NCBI GenBank assembly: GCA_026399435.1
Contig: JAPLQX010000046.1
Coordinates: 80,185-144,184, forward strand
Direction: 5' to 3'
Source: Rhodocyclales bacterium
Lineage (GTDB): Bacteria; Pseudomonadota; Gammaproteobacteria; Burkholderiales; Rhodocyclaceae
DNA length: 64,000 bases
Shown here piece by piece: positions 22,119 to 34,525 of this stretch. The first letter of the stretch is position 1. Each line of letters opens with the position of its first letter. Made by a program: the position numbers and the translations under genes. Below the pieces are notes generated by a model. The model was not told the origin of the DNA and ran no database searches. It saw only the letters and a program-made list of their open reading frames with translations.

Positions 22119-24500
22119 ATGAGACTCGCGTTCCTTCTCGTCTGCCTCCTCATTGCGGGTTCGTCGTGGGCTCAGATTCTGCCGGACCGCGTTCGCCTTC
22201 TGACCTCGGGCCGCTTCGCTGATCTCGAGAAGCTTGGCGAGAAGGAGATCGCCGCTGATTCGAAGCCGAACAGTGCCAAACTAATGCCGTTGTGCTTCGC
22301 CTACGCCAAGCTCAAGCGCTATAACAAGCTGTTTCCCTGCCTGGAACGGCTCGAGGCGAACGTCAAGGCCGGCGACACCGCCGCCAACGACCTCCAGGAA
22401 ATGGATCGCGGCAGTCCGCTGCTGGGCGGATTGGCAAGGCTCGGCTCGATATTCATGGGCGGCGAGGAAGCACTCAAAGGGTCGGTGGTACCGTTCATGT
22501 ACCTGATCCGTGCGGAGGCGCTCACCGAGCTGAACGAGTACGACCAGGCGATCGCTTCCGCCGACCAATCGCTCGAGGCCATGAAGAAAGTGGTGGTGCC
22601 GATCGAGGATCGAAGCAGCCGGGTGATGGGCCTGGCGGCGCTCGGAGTTGCCCAGGCCCTTGGCGGGCATCGTGAGGAGGCCATGAAAACTGCCGCCATG
22701 CTGCAGGAGATCGGCACCGCCTATCCCTACAACGGGGTCAAGCAGGCGAAATGGCTGGGGGTCGTCCGCATCAATGCCGCGCTCGGCGACTTCAAGAGCG
22801 CGCACCGGGTGTTTGTCGAGGAAAACCCGACGTCGCATGGCCTGTTCATGTCCTTCGCCTACGGTGTCGGCGGCGCAGTCGCCGGCCTGCGGCCGGACGA
22901 GAACCTCACGGCCTGGGTCGACCTGCCGCTTGCGTTCCTGAAGCACAAGGCCGAGATGGAGGTCGGCGAGATCAAGGCAGCAAAAGAGGGATTCGACGCC
23001 CTGCTGGCAAAACGGGAAACGCAGGACAACGGCGAGATCTACTGGTTGCTTCTCTATGATCGGGGGCGCATCGCTGCTGCGGAAGGTGACCTGCCGGCGG
23101 CGCTCGAGTTCTGGCGTCGCGCGATCCAGGTTATCGAGGAGCAGCGTTCGACGATCAATACCGAGGCGAGCAAGATCGGCTTCGTCGGAGACAAGCAGGC
23201 GGTCTACCGCGCGCTGGTGAGCGGGCTGTTTGCGGGGAACCGCTACACCGAGGCGTTCGAGTTCGTCGAGCGCTCGAAGGCCCGGGCGCTGGTAGATCTG
23301 CTCGCGGCGAAGAAGGACTTCGCAGTCGCGGCGCCCAATGCCGAGGAGATCAGCAGGCTGCTGGCGAAAGTCGATCAGGAGGAAATCGATGCCCGCGCCC
23401 AAACCGGTGCGCCGGCCGTGCGGGGCGCGCCCGCATCGATGCGCGCGCTGAAGGAACAGGCGCCCGAGCTTGGCTCCCTAGTCTCGGTGAGCACGACGCC
23501 ACTCGCCGAAATCCAGTCGCGCATCGCGGAGGACGAGGCGCTGCTCGAGTATTACTACGACGATTCGGTGCTGTACGCCTTTGTCCTGATGAAGGACGGG
23601 CTCAAGGCTGTGAAGCTCGACGGCTCGGGACTCGAGAGCGACGTGCGCGCATTCAGGGAGGCCATCGAACGGGCGGAAGGGAACTCGCACGAGGCGCTCG
23701 GCCGCAGGCTGTACGCACGGCTGCTACTACCGATAGAGCCCCTGCTTGCGGGAAAGAAGGCGCTGGTCATCGTTCCCCACGGGGTGCTCCACTACCTGTC
23801 CTTCGCCGCCCTGCGAGGCGATGCGGACTATCTCGTCGACACTTACGCCCTGCGCTTTTTGCCCAGCGCGAGCGTGGTGCGCTACCTGCGCAGCGAAGGC
23901 AGTCCCAGCCGCGCCGGCATCCTTGCCTTCGGCAATCCCGACCTGGGCGATGCGCGCTACGACCTGAAACACGCGCAGCAAGAGGCACTGGCGGTGGTCC
24001 AGATGGTGCCGCAATCGAAGGCACTGATTCGCAAGGAAGCCACTGAAGCGGCGTTCCGCCGGTTCGCAGCCGGATTCAGCTACATCCACTTCGCCACTCA
24101 TGGCGAATTCAAGTCGGAGGCTCCGCTCGATTCCTCCCTCCTGCTGGCCAGTGACGAAACCAGCGATGGACACCTGACCGTCGGCAAGCTCTATTCCATG
24201 CGCATCGATGCGAACCTTGTGACCTTGAGTGCCTGCGAGACCGGCCTGGGGAAGGTGGCCAGCGGCGACGACGTAGTCGGGCTGACTCGCGGCTTTCTGT
24301 ATGCCGGGACGTCGACCATCGTCGCCAGCCTTTGGAAAGTGGACGACGAGGCGACGGCACAACTGATGAACCGTTTCTACCAGGGGCTGACGCTGGGCGA
24401 CAAGCGGGAGGCGCTCAGGCAGGCTCAGCTCGACACGCGCAAACAGTATGCCCATCCATATTTCTGGGCTGCATTCCAGCTGACAGGCAACGCTCGCTGA
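22119..24500 (+). CDS. secreted TPR/CHAT domain protein
   Basis: MRLAFLLVCLLIAGSSWAQ signal; TPR-like repeats; C-terminal CHAT domain with YIHFATHGEF and VTLSACETGLG (His/Cys dyad). Confidence 0.88.
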   Translation: MRLAFLLVCLLIAGSSWAQILPDRVRLLTSGRFADLEKLGEKEIAADSKPNSAKLMPLCFAYAKLKRYNKLFPCLERLEANVKAGDTAANDLQEMDRGSPLLGGLARLGSIFMGGEEALKGSVVPFMYLIRAEALTELNEYDQAIASADQSLEAMKKVVVPIEDRSSRVMGLAALGVAQALGGHREEAMKTAAMLQEIGTAYPYNGVKQAKWLGVVRINAALGDFKSAHRVFVEENPTSHGLFMSFAYGVGGAVAGLRPDENLTAWVDLPLAFLKHKAEMEVGEIKAAKEGFDALLAKRETQDNGEIYWLLLYDRGRIAAAEGDLPAALEFWRRAIQVIEEQRSTINTEASKIGFVGDKQAVYRALVSGLFAGNRYTEAFEFVERSKARALVDLLAAKKDFAVAAPNAEEISRLLAKVDQEEIDARAQTGAPAVRGAPASMRALKEQAPELGSLVSVSTTPLAEIQSRIAEDEALLEYYYDDSVLYAFVLMKDGLKAVKLDGSGLESDVRAFREAIERAEGNSHEALGRRLYARLLLPIEPLLAGKKALVIVPHGVLHYLSFAALRGDADYLVDTYALRFLPSASVVRYLRSEGSPSRAGILAFGNPDLGDARYDLKHAQQEALAVVQMVPQSKALIRKEATEAAFRRFAAGFSYIHFATHGEFKSEAPLDSSLLLASDETSDGHLTVGKLYSMRIDANLVTLSACETGLGKVASGDDVVGLTRGFLYAGTSTIVASLWKVDDEATAQLMNRFYQGLTLGDKREALRQAQLDTRKQYAHPYFWAAFQLTGNAR

Positions 24501-24732
24501 GGTACATCGCATGCCGCCCGGGCATAGCCGCCCCGTAGCCGAACGATGAACCAAGCAAGTTGACTGCGGCCTTGCGCTCCGGCACCCGCCATTCCTGATA
24601 CGGCTGCTTCGCGGCTAGCCTCGGACGCCGGCGTGAGCCAGAGCCAGGATCAGCGGAGTCGTCAATGCCGCAAGAGCGGTGGAAAGCATCAGGCTGACAT
24701 GCTCCGGGGTCGCTCCGAGGTCGCGCCGTTGC

Positions 24733-24766
24733 CAGTGGGATTCGCCGCCTGCGTCGAATCCCACTG
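24733..24766. repeat. perfect 12-bp-arm inverted repeat CAGTGGGATTCG-N10-CGAATCCCACTG
   Basis: Read directly upstream of the AI-2E transporter gene. Confidence 0.75.
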
Positions 24767-24786
24767 CAAGGAGTGAAAACCGCATA

Positions 24787-25926
24787 ATGAGCTGCCTCAC
24801 GATATCGAAGCAAGGCATCTCTTTCACCTGTCCCATGCCGGCCATGCCAAATCCCAGCTCCGACCGTTTCCTCGCGATTCTTGCCCTGACGCTGTTGGGG
24901 GCGGGTTGCGTGCTGGTGTTGTGGCCCTTTCTCACCGCCCTGGTCTGGGCGGCGATTCTTGCGTCGACCAGCTGGCCGGCCTTTCTCTGGCTGGACCGGC
25001 TCGTGGGAGAGCGTCGCACTCTGGCCGCCACCCTGATGACATTGCTCGTCACCGTGGTGCTGCTGGGGCCCGTCGTGGTCGTGGCCGCGGCCCTGGCGGA
25101 CAACGTGGCCGAGCTGGGCCGCGCCGCGGCCGCGCTGACCAAGGAGGGTCTGCCCGACGCGCCATCCTGGCTGGCGAGCCTGCCCTTGCTGGGCCAGTCC
25201 ATCCAGGATTACTGGCAGCAATTCGCTCACAACGGCCAAAAGCTGATGGCCGAACTGGAAAAACTCGCCAAGCCGGCCCAGGCTTCAGCCCTGGCCGGCG
25301 GCCGCATGGTCGGCCAGGGCGTGCTGGACATGGGCCTGTCGGTGTTTCTTGCCTTCTTCTTTTTCCTCCACGGCGAGGCTCTGGCCAGCCGCCTGCGCAT
25401 CGCTCTGGAACGACTGACCGGGTTGCGGGCTGCTTACTTGCTTGGGATCGTGCGCGGCACCGTGAGCGGAGTGATTTACGGCATTCTCGGCACTGCGCTT
25501 GCCCAAGGGGTGCTGGCCGCCATCGGCTTCGTCGTCGCCGGCGTGCCCGGCGCTGTGCTGCTGGGCGTGGCCACCTTCTTTCTCTCCGTGGTGCCGGTCG
25601 GGCCGCCACTGGTCTGGGGTGGCGCCGCAATCTGGTTGTTCCAGCAGGGTCAGCCAAGCTGGGCCGTGTTCGTTGCCGCCTGGGGCTTCTTCGTGGTCAG
25701 CACCGTGGACAATGTCATCAAGCCCTTCATCATCAGTCGTGGTGCCAGCCTGCCGTTCGCCGTCGTCTGCCTTGGCGTGCTGGGCGGCGTGCTGGCCTTC
25801 GGCGTGATTGGCGCCTTCCTTGGCCCGACCTTGCTGGCAGTGGGCTACCGCCTGGCGACCGAATGGACGGCAACAAAGGCGGCACCATCGGCAGAGGTTG
25901 AGAGCGAAGCGGAAAAGCCGAGCTAA
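24787..25926 (+). CDS. AI-2E family transporter (PerM/YdiK-like)
   Basis: Multiple TM segments; AFFFFLHGEALASRLRIALERLTG, GVPGAVLLGVATFFLSVVPVGPPLVWGGAAIWLFQQG, IKPFIISRGASLPFAVVCLGVLGGVLAFGVIGAFLGPTLLAVGY. The start may be at 24835 or 24844. Confidence 0.88.
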   Translation: MSCLTISKQGISFTCPMPAMPNPSSDRFLAILALTLLGAGCVLVLWPFLTALVWAAILASTSWPAFLWLDRLVGERRTLAATLMTLLVTVVLLGPVVVVAAALADNVAELGRAAAALTKEGLPDAPSWLASLPLLGQSIQDYWQQFAHNGQKLMAELEKLAKPAQASALAGGRMVGQGVLDMGLSVFLAFFFFLHGEALASRLRIALERLTGLRAAYLLGIVRGTVSGVIYGILGTALAQGVLAAIGFVVAGVPGAVLLGVATFFLSVVPVGPPLVWGGAAIWLFQQGQPSWAVFVAAWGFFVVSTVDNVIKPFIISRGASLPFAVVCLGVLGGVLAFGVIGAFLGPTLLAVGYRLATEWTATKAAPSAEVESEAEKPS

Positions 25927-26008
25927 GGCCGCAGTCCGTTCTCTCGACCCCGCCGGACCGGATGCTCCCCGGGATTACGCGCCGCCCCAAGTTGTTAGAA
26001 TCTAAAGC

Positions 26009-27844
26009 ATGATGCGTCGCACCCCCCCCACCATGGCCCTGCCGGGCCCGATTCCCGAAACCCGCCACGACTGGCAAACCGTCAAGACCCTGCTGCCCTA
26101 TCTGTGGGCATGGAAGGGCCGTGTCGTTTTCGCGCTGTCCTGCCTGCTGCTGGCGAAACTGACCAACGTCGCGGTGCCGCTGGTGTTCAAGGACATCATC
26201 GACACCTTCACCCTGCCCGGCGCCAGCAAGCTGGAACAGGCCGTGCTGCTGGTGCCGCTGGGCCTGCTGGCGACCTACGGCGCGCTGCGCTTTTCGACCG
26301 TGCTGTTCACCGAGCTGCGCGAGATTTTCTTCGCCCGCGTCACCCAGCGCGCGGTGCGCACCATCACGCTGCAGGTGTTCGAGCATTTGCATTCGCTCTC
26401 GCTGCGCTTTCACCTCGACCGCCAGACCGGGGGCCTGACGCGCGACATCGAACGCGGCACGCGCTCGATCGGCTCGCTGATCAGCTACACGCTGTATTCG
26501 ATCCTGCCGACGCTGGTCGAGATCGCGCTGGTGCTGGGCATCCTGGCCTGGCGCTACGACCGGGATTTCACGCTGATCACGGTGAGCATCCTGGTGCTCT
26601 ATGTGAGCTTCACCATCGTCGTCACCAACTGGCGCACCCATTTGCGGCGCGAAGTGAACGAGCTGGACACCGCGGCCAACGTGCGCGCCGTGGACAGCCT
26701 GATCAATTTCGAAACGGTGAAGTACTTCAACAACGAGCGCTGGGAGCACGACCGCTACGACGAGCAGATGCAGAAGTGGGAAGCGGCGCAGATCCGCAGC
26801 CAGATTTCGCTGTCCTGGCTCAATCTCGGCCAGTCGCTGATCATCGCCGCCGGCGTCACGCTGATGATGTGGCGCGCCGCGGTCGGCGTCGCGGCCGGCA
26901 ACATGACGGTGGGCGACATCGTGCTGGTCAACGCTTTCCTGATCCAGCTCTACATGCCGCTCAACCACCTCGGCGTGCTCTACCGAGAAATCCGCCAGTC
27001 GCTGACCGACATCGAACGCATGTTCGGCCTGCTGGGCAAGAATCGCGAGATCCAGGATGCGCCCGATGCGCGGCCACTGTTTCCCCCTGGTGAAAGCGGG
27101 CCCTGCGAGATCGAATTCGAGCAAGTCGGCTTCTCCTACGAATCCAACCGGCAGATCCTGTTCGATGTCGACTTCAAAGTCGGCGCCGGCAAGACGGTGG
27201 CCGTGGTGGGCCACAGCGGATCGGGCAAGTCCACCCTGGCGCGGCTGCTGTTCCGCTTCTACGACACCACGACCGGCTCGGTGAAGATCAACGGCTCGGA
27301 CCTGCGCGCGCTGAAACAGGCCTCGGTGCGCGCCGCGATCGGCATCGTGCCGCAGGACACGGTGCTGTTCAACGATACGATCTTCTACAACATCCAGTAC
27401 GGCCGGCCCCAGGCGCCGCGCGACGAGGTGCTCGCCGCGGCCAAGGCGGCGCACATCCACGACTTCATCGAGCGCCTGCCGGCGGGCTACAACACGAGCG
27501 TCGGCGAGCGCGGCCTCAAGCTTTCCGGCGGCGAGAAGCAGCGCGTGGCCATCGCTCGCGCGCTCTTGAAGAACCCGCCGATCCTGATTTTCGACGAAGC
27601 CACCTCGGCGCTCGACTCCAAGACGGAAAAGGCCATCCAGGAAGAACTGGAACAGGCCGCCGTCGGCCGCACCACGCTTATCATCGCGCATCGCCTGTCG
27701 ACGGTGATGAACGCCGACGAGATTCTGGTGCTCGACGCCGGGCGCATCGTCGAACGCGGCTCGCATCGCGCGCTGCTCGAGCGCAACGGCCTGTATGCCC
27801 AGATGTGGGCCCTGCAGCAGCAACAGAACCTGATCGAAGCCTGA
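26009..27844 (+). CDS. ABC transporter ATP-binding/permease, ATM1/HMT1-type exporter
   Basis: 611 aa; FSLRFHLDRQTGGLTRDIERGTRSI; NYFNNE-type NFETVKYFNNERWE; Walker [42 protein letters not shown]. Confidence 0.94.
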   Translation: MMRRTPPTMALPGPIPETRHDWQTVKTLLPYLWAWKGRVVFALSCLLLAKLTNVAVPLVFKDIIDTFTLPGASKLEQAVLLVPLGLLATYGALRFSTVLFTELREIFFARVTQRAVRTITLQVFEHLHSLSLRFHLDRQTGGLTRDIERGTRSIGSLISYTLYSILPTLVEIALVLGILAWRYDRDFTLITVSILVLYVSFTIVVTNWRTHLRREVNELDTAANVRAVDSLINFETVKYFNNERWEHDRYDEQMQKWEAAQIRSQISLSWLNLGQSLIIAAGVTLMMWRAAVGVAAGNMTVGDIVLVNAFLIQLYMPLNHLGVLYREIRQSLTDIERMFGLLGKNREIQDAPDARPLFPPGESGPCEIEFEQVGFSYESNRQILFDVDFKVGAGKTVAVVGHSGSGKSTLARLLFRFYDTTTGSVKINGSDLRALKQASVRAAIGIVPQDTVLFNDTIFYNIQYGRPQAPRDEVLAAAKAAHIHDFIERLPAGYNTSVGERGLKLSGGEKQRVAIARALLKNPPILIFDEATSALDSKTEKAIQEELEQAAVGRTTLIIAHRLSTVMNADEILVLDAGRIVERGSHRALLERNGLYAQMWALQQQQNLIEA

Positions 27845-27861
27845 GCCACTAGGAGACCACC

Positions 27862-28764
27862 ATGAACCATCGCACCGCACTGCTTGTCGCCCTCGTCATC
27901 GCCGCCGTGCCCGCACTGGCGCAGGAAACAGGTACGCTGAAGAAAATCAGGGACAGCGGCAGCATCACCCTCGGCATCCGAGAATCGTCCTACCCGCTGT
28001 CCTACCTCGACGACAAGCAGCAGCCGGTGGGCTATCACATCGACGTCTGCAATCGCATCGTCGATGCGGTGAAGGCGCAGCTGAAACTGCCGGCGCTCAA
28101 GGTGCAGCACCAGGCCGTGACTTCGCAGAACCGCATCCCGCTGGTCGGCAACGGCACGGTCGATCTCGAATGCGGCTCGACCACCAACAACGAGGCGCGG
28201 CAGAAACAGGTGGCTTTCGCACCGACCACTTTCGTCACCAATGTACGCATGGCGGTGAAGAAGGCCTCGGGCATCAGGAGCCTCGACCAGCTCAACGGCA
28301 AGCCGGTGGCGACGACCACCGGCACCACCAGCGTGCAACTGATGCGCGCCCACGAAAAAGGCAAGGGCATCGACTTCAAGGAGGTCTATGGCAAGGATCA
28401 CGCCGATGCCTTCCTGATGCTGGAAACCGACCGCGCCGTGGCCTTCGTCATGGACGACAACCTGCTCGCCGGTCTCATCGTCAGCTCGAAGGCACCGGCC
28501 GATTACGCCATCGTCGGCGAGGTACTGAACGTCGAGCCGATCGCCATCATGCTCCGCCGCGATGATCCGGCGTTCAAGAAACTGGTCGACGCGGCCGTGA
28601 TCGGCCTGATGAAAAGCGGCGAGCTCGACAAGCTCTACACACGCTGGTTCCTCTCGCCGATTCCGCCGAAGAACGCCAATCTCAACTTTCCCATGAGCGA
28701 TCAACTAAAAGCCTTGATCAAGGCGCCGAACGACGCCCCGGCCGAGAGCTTCAACAAAAAGTAA
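27862..28764 (+). CDS. gltI: amino-acid ABC transporter substrate-binding protein (glutamate/aspartate type)
   Basis: Signal peptide; GSITLGIRESSYPLSYLDDKQQPVGYHIDVCNRIVDAVK; LECGSTTNNEARQKQVAFAPTTFVT. Confidence 0.9.
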   Translation: MNHRTALLVALVIAAVPALAQETGTLKKIRDSGSITLGIRESSYPLSYLDDKQQPVGYHIDVCNRIVDAVKAQLKLPALKVQHQAVTSQNRIPLVGNGTVDLECGSTTNNEARQKQVAFAPTTFVTNVRMAVKKASGIRSLDQLNGKPVATTTGTTSVQLMRAHEKGKGIDFKEVYGKDHADAFLMLETDRAVAFVMDDNLLAGLIVSSKAPADYAIVGEVLNVEPIAIMLRRDDPAFKKLVDAAVIGLMKSGELDKLYTRWFLSPIPPKNANLNFPMSDQLKALIKAPNDAPAESFNKK

Positions 28765-28853
28765 GAGTCGGCGCTGATGAAACAACTGCGCTACAGGGCG
28801 GTCGAGCAGAAGACGCTCTCCTCGCCGTAGCGGATGATGGCGCGACGACGGGA

Positions 28854-29591
28854 ATGAACTACCACTGGAACTGGGGCATTTTCCTCGAGCCGGTCAAGTC
28901 GGGTGACGAGACCTACCTCGACTGGCTGATCACCGGCCTGGGCTGGACGCTCGCCGTGTCGCTGACCGCCTGGCTGATCGCGCTTTGCATCGGCATCGCC
29001 GTCGGCGCGCTGCGCACCACGCCTTCGCGCCTGCTGGTAATGCTGGGCAATGCCTGGGTCGAGTTGTTTCGCAACATCCCGCTGCTGGTGCAGATGTTCC
29101 TCTGGTTCTTCGTCGCGCCGGAGTTCCTGCCGCGCGAGTGGTCGCTGTGGGTCAAGCAGGACATGCCGGCCAAGGAATTCATCACAGCCGCGCTGTGCCT
29201 CGGTTTCTTTACTTCGTCGCGCGTCGCCGAACAGGTGCGCGCCGGCGTCGGCAGCCTGCCGCGCGGCCAGCACGATGCCGCGCTGGCACTGGGGCTGACA
29301 CTGGGACAGGCCTACCGCCACGTGATCCTGCCGCAGGCGCTGCGCATCGTGATTCCGCCGCTGACCTCGGAGTTCATGAACGTGTTCAAGAACTCCTCGG
29401 TGGCCTTCGCCATCGGCGTCCTGGAACTGACCTTCCAGGCGCGGCAGATGCAGGAGGATTCGGAACAGGGCATCGAGACCTATCTCGCCGTGACGCTGCT
29501 CTATTTCATCTGCGCCTTTACCGCCAACCGCGTCATGGCGCTGATCGAAGCCCGCACGCGGGTGCCGGGCCTGATCGGGAAGCCGGCCTGA
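28854..29591 (+). CDS. gltJ: amino-acid ABC transporter permease (GltJ-like)
   Basis: NYHWNWGIFLEPVKSGDETYLDWLITGLGWTLAVSL; VGSLPRGQHDAALALGLTLGQAYRHVILPQALRIVIPPL. Confidence 0.9.
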   Translation: MNYHWNWGIFLEPVKSGDETYLDWLITGLGWTLAVSLTAWLIALCIGIAVGALRTTPSRLLVMLGNAWVELFRNIPLLVQMFLWFFVAPEFLPREWSLWVKQDMPAKEFITAALCLGFFTSSRVAEQVRAGVGSLPRGQHDAALALGLTLGQAYRHVILPQALRIVIPPLTSEFMNVFKNSSVAFAIGVLELTFQARQMQEDSEQGIETYLAVTLLYFICAFTANRVMALIEARTRVPGLIGKPA

Positions 29592-29593
29592 CC

Positions 29594-30256
29594 ATGGGCG
29601 AGTTCGACTTCAGCGTCTGGCAACCCAGCCTGCCCTTCATCCGCGACGGCCTGCTGTTCACCCTGCGGCTGACGCTGGTGGCGATGAGCGGCGGCATCGT
29701 CATCGGCACCCTGCTGGCACTCGCCCGGCTGTCGCCGATCGTGCCGCTGGCACGCGTCGCCGGCGCCTATGTCGACCTGATGCGCTCGATCCCGCTGGTG
29801 CTGGTGATCCTCTGGTTCTTCCTGGTGATCCCCTTCATCACCGGATCGCCGGTCGGCGCGGAAACCTCCGCCATCATCACCTTCACCGCCTTCGAAGCGG
29901 CCTTCTATTGCGAGATCATGCGCTCGGGCATCCAGAGCGTGCCGCGCGGCCAGGTCAACGCCGCCTTCGCGCTGGGCCTCGGCCAGGCGCAAACCATGAT
30001 CCATGTGATACTGCCGCAGGCCGTGCGCAACATGCTGCCGGTGCTGCTGACGCAGACCATCGTGCTGTTCCAGGACACCTCGCTGGTGTACGCGATCGGC
30101 GCCAAGGACATGCTGAAGGCGGCCGACGTGGTGGGCAAGAATTACAATCGGCCGGTGGAAATGATCGTGCTCTCGGCGCTGATCTATTTCACCATCTGCT
30201 TCAGCCTGTCGCTGGCGGTGAAGCAGCTGCAAAAACGTGTCGCCATCATTCGTTGA
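29594..30256 (+). CDS. gltK: amino-acid ABC transporter permease (GltK-like)
   Basis: [86 protein letters not shown]. Confidence 0.9.
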   Translation: MGEFDFSVWQPSLPFIRDGLLFTLRLTLVAMSGGIVIGTLLALARLSPIVPLARVAGAYVDLMRSIPLVLVILWFFLVIPFITGSPVGAETSAIITFTAFEAAFYCEIMRSGIQSVPRGQVNAAFALGLGQAQTMIHVILPQAVRNMLPVLLTQTIVLFQDTSLVYAIGAKDMLKAADVVGKNYNRPVEMIVLSALIYFTICFSLSLAVKQLQKRVAIIR

Positions 30257-30264
30257 GAGACCTC

Positions 30265-30993
30265 ATGATCGAAATCCGCAATGTCTCGAAATGGTACGGC
30301 CAGACCCAGGTGCTGAAGGACTGCAGCACCCATGTCGCCAAGGGCGAAGTGGTGGTGGTCTGCGGCCCGTCGGGTTCGGGCAAATCGACGCTGATCAAGT
30401 GCGTGAACGGCCTTGAGCCCTTCGCGCAGGGCACGATCACGGTCGACGGCATTTCGGTGAGCGACCCGAAGACCGACCTGCCGCGCCTGCGCGCTCGCGT
30501 CGGCATGGTGTTCCAGCATTTCGAGCTGTTCCCGCACATGAGCGTGGAACAGAACCTGGTGCTGGCCCAGGTCAAGGTGCTCGGCCGCAGCGCTGAGGAG
30601 GCCGTCGCGCGGGGTGCCGCGCTGCTCGACCGCGTCGGCCTGCGCGAGCATGCGGCCAAGTTTCCCGGCCAGCTTTCCGGCGGCCAGCAGCAGCGCGTGG
30701 CGATTGCGCGCGCGCTGGCGATGGACCCGATCTGCCTGCTGTTCGACGAGCCGACCTCGGCGCTCGACCCGGAAATGATCGGCGAAGTGCTCGACGTCAT
30801 GGTCGAACTGGCGCAGGAGGGCATGACCATGATGTGCGTCACCCACGAGATGGGCTTCGCGCGCAAGGTGGCGAAGCGCGTGGTGTTCATGGACCACGGC
30901 GAGATTGTCGAGGACGCGCCCACCAACGCTTTCTTCGACGCCCCGGCCAGCGAGCGGGCAAAGACCTTCCTCTCCCGCATCCTGCACCACTGA
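30265..30993 (+). CDS. gltL: amino-acid ABC transporter ATP-binding protein (GltL-like)
   Basis: [77 protein letters not shown]. Confidence 0.93.
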   Translation: MIEIRNVSKWYGQTQVLKDCSTHVAKGEVVVVCGPSGSGKSTLIKCVNGLEPFAQGTITVDGISVSDPKTDLPRLRARVGMVFQHFELFPHMSVEQNLVLAQVKVLGRSAEEAVARGAALLDRVGLREHAAKFPGQLSGGQQQRVAIARALAMDPICLLFDEPTSALDPEMIGEVLDVMVELAQEGMTMMCVTHEMGFARKVAKRVVFMDHGEIVEDAPTNAFFDAPASERAKTFLSRILHH

Positions 30994-31072
30994 TCGAAGG
31001 ATTGAAGACTGTAATTGGCGCGACGCGAAGCGCCGGTAAGATTCCCTGCTCGGCCCCGGAAGGAAAGGAATC

Positions 31073-31581
31073 ATGCAGATCGGAACCCGCCTCGCAGGTG
31101 CACTCGCGACCATTGCCACAATGGCGGCGTGCCTCTTTGCCTGTCCGCCGGCACTGGCGCAGGCCTTGCCGTCGAGCGCGCTCACCGAAACCCGCGACCT
31201 CGCTGCCGATGCCCGCCTCGCGGCAGCGAAGGGCGTGCCGCTGGTGGTGCTGTACAGCCGCGATGACTGCAGCTGGTGCGAGAAACTGCGGCGCGAACAT
31301 CTGGGCCCGCTGTCGCGCGATCCCGCGGCACTGGCCCTGGTGCGCGAACTGCACATGGACCGCGCCACGCCACTGATCGATTTCGCCGAGCGCCGCACCA
31401 CCAGCGCCGACTTCTCGCAGCAGATGCAGGCGCGCTTCGCACCCACCGTAATGTTCCATGGCCCCGATGGCGCGTCACTGGCCGAGCCGATCGTCGGCTT
31501 TCGCCTGGCCGACTTCTACGCCGCCTACCTCGAACGCGCCATACAGGAAAGCCAGGCCCGACTCCAGCAACGGAAACAACA

Positions 31582-31585
<4 letters not shown>
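31073..31585 (+). CDS. thioredoxin-like (periplasmic) protein
   Basis: Signal peptide; [35 protein letters not shown]. Confidence 0.85.
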
Positions 31586-34437
<2,852 letters not shown>

Positions 34438-34470
34438 GGCGTGGTGGACCACGGCACCGCCGCCTTGTAG

Positions 34471-34513
34471 GGCCGGCTTCAGCCGGCCAGGGGGTGGCGG
34501 ACTAAAGTCCGCC
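34471..34513. repeat. two adjacent palindromes GGCCGGCTTCAGCCGGCC and GGCGGACTAAAGTCCGCC (REP-like)
   Basis: Read directly between convergent ppc and cardiolipin synthase genes; followed by another partial TACAGTCCGCCCTA. Confidence 0.7.
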
Positions 34514-34525
34514 CTACAGTCCGCC

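Noticed and set aside
25733-27880. 715-aa minus-strand ORF antisense to the ABC exporter
   Set aside because: His/Gln/Arg-rich antisense frame opposite a clear ATM1-type exporter; no recognisable motif.
31390-31412. ccaccagcgccgacttct in the thioredoxin-like gene as a repeat copy
   Set aside because: Only a short match without the GTACGGCG part; expected by chance in high-GC coding sequence.
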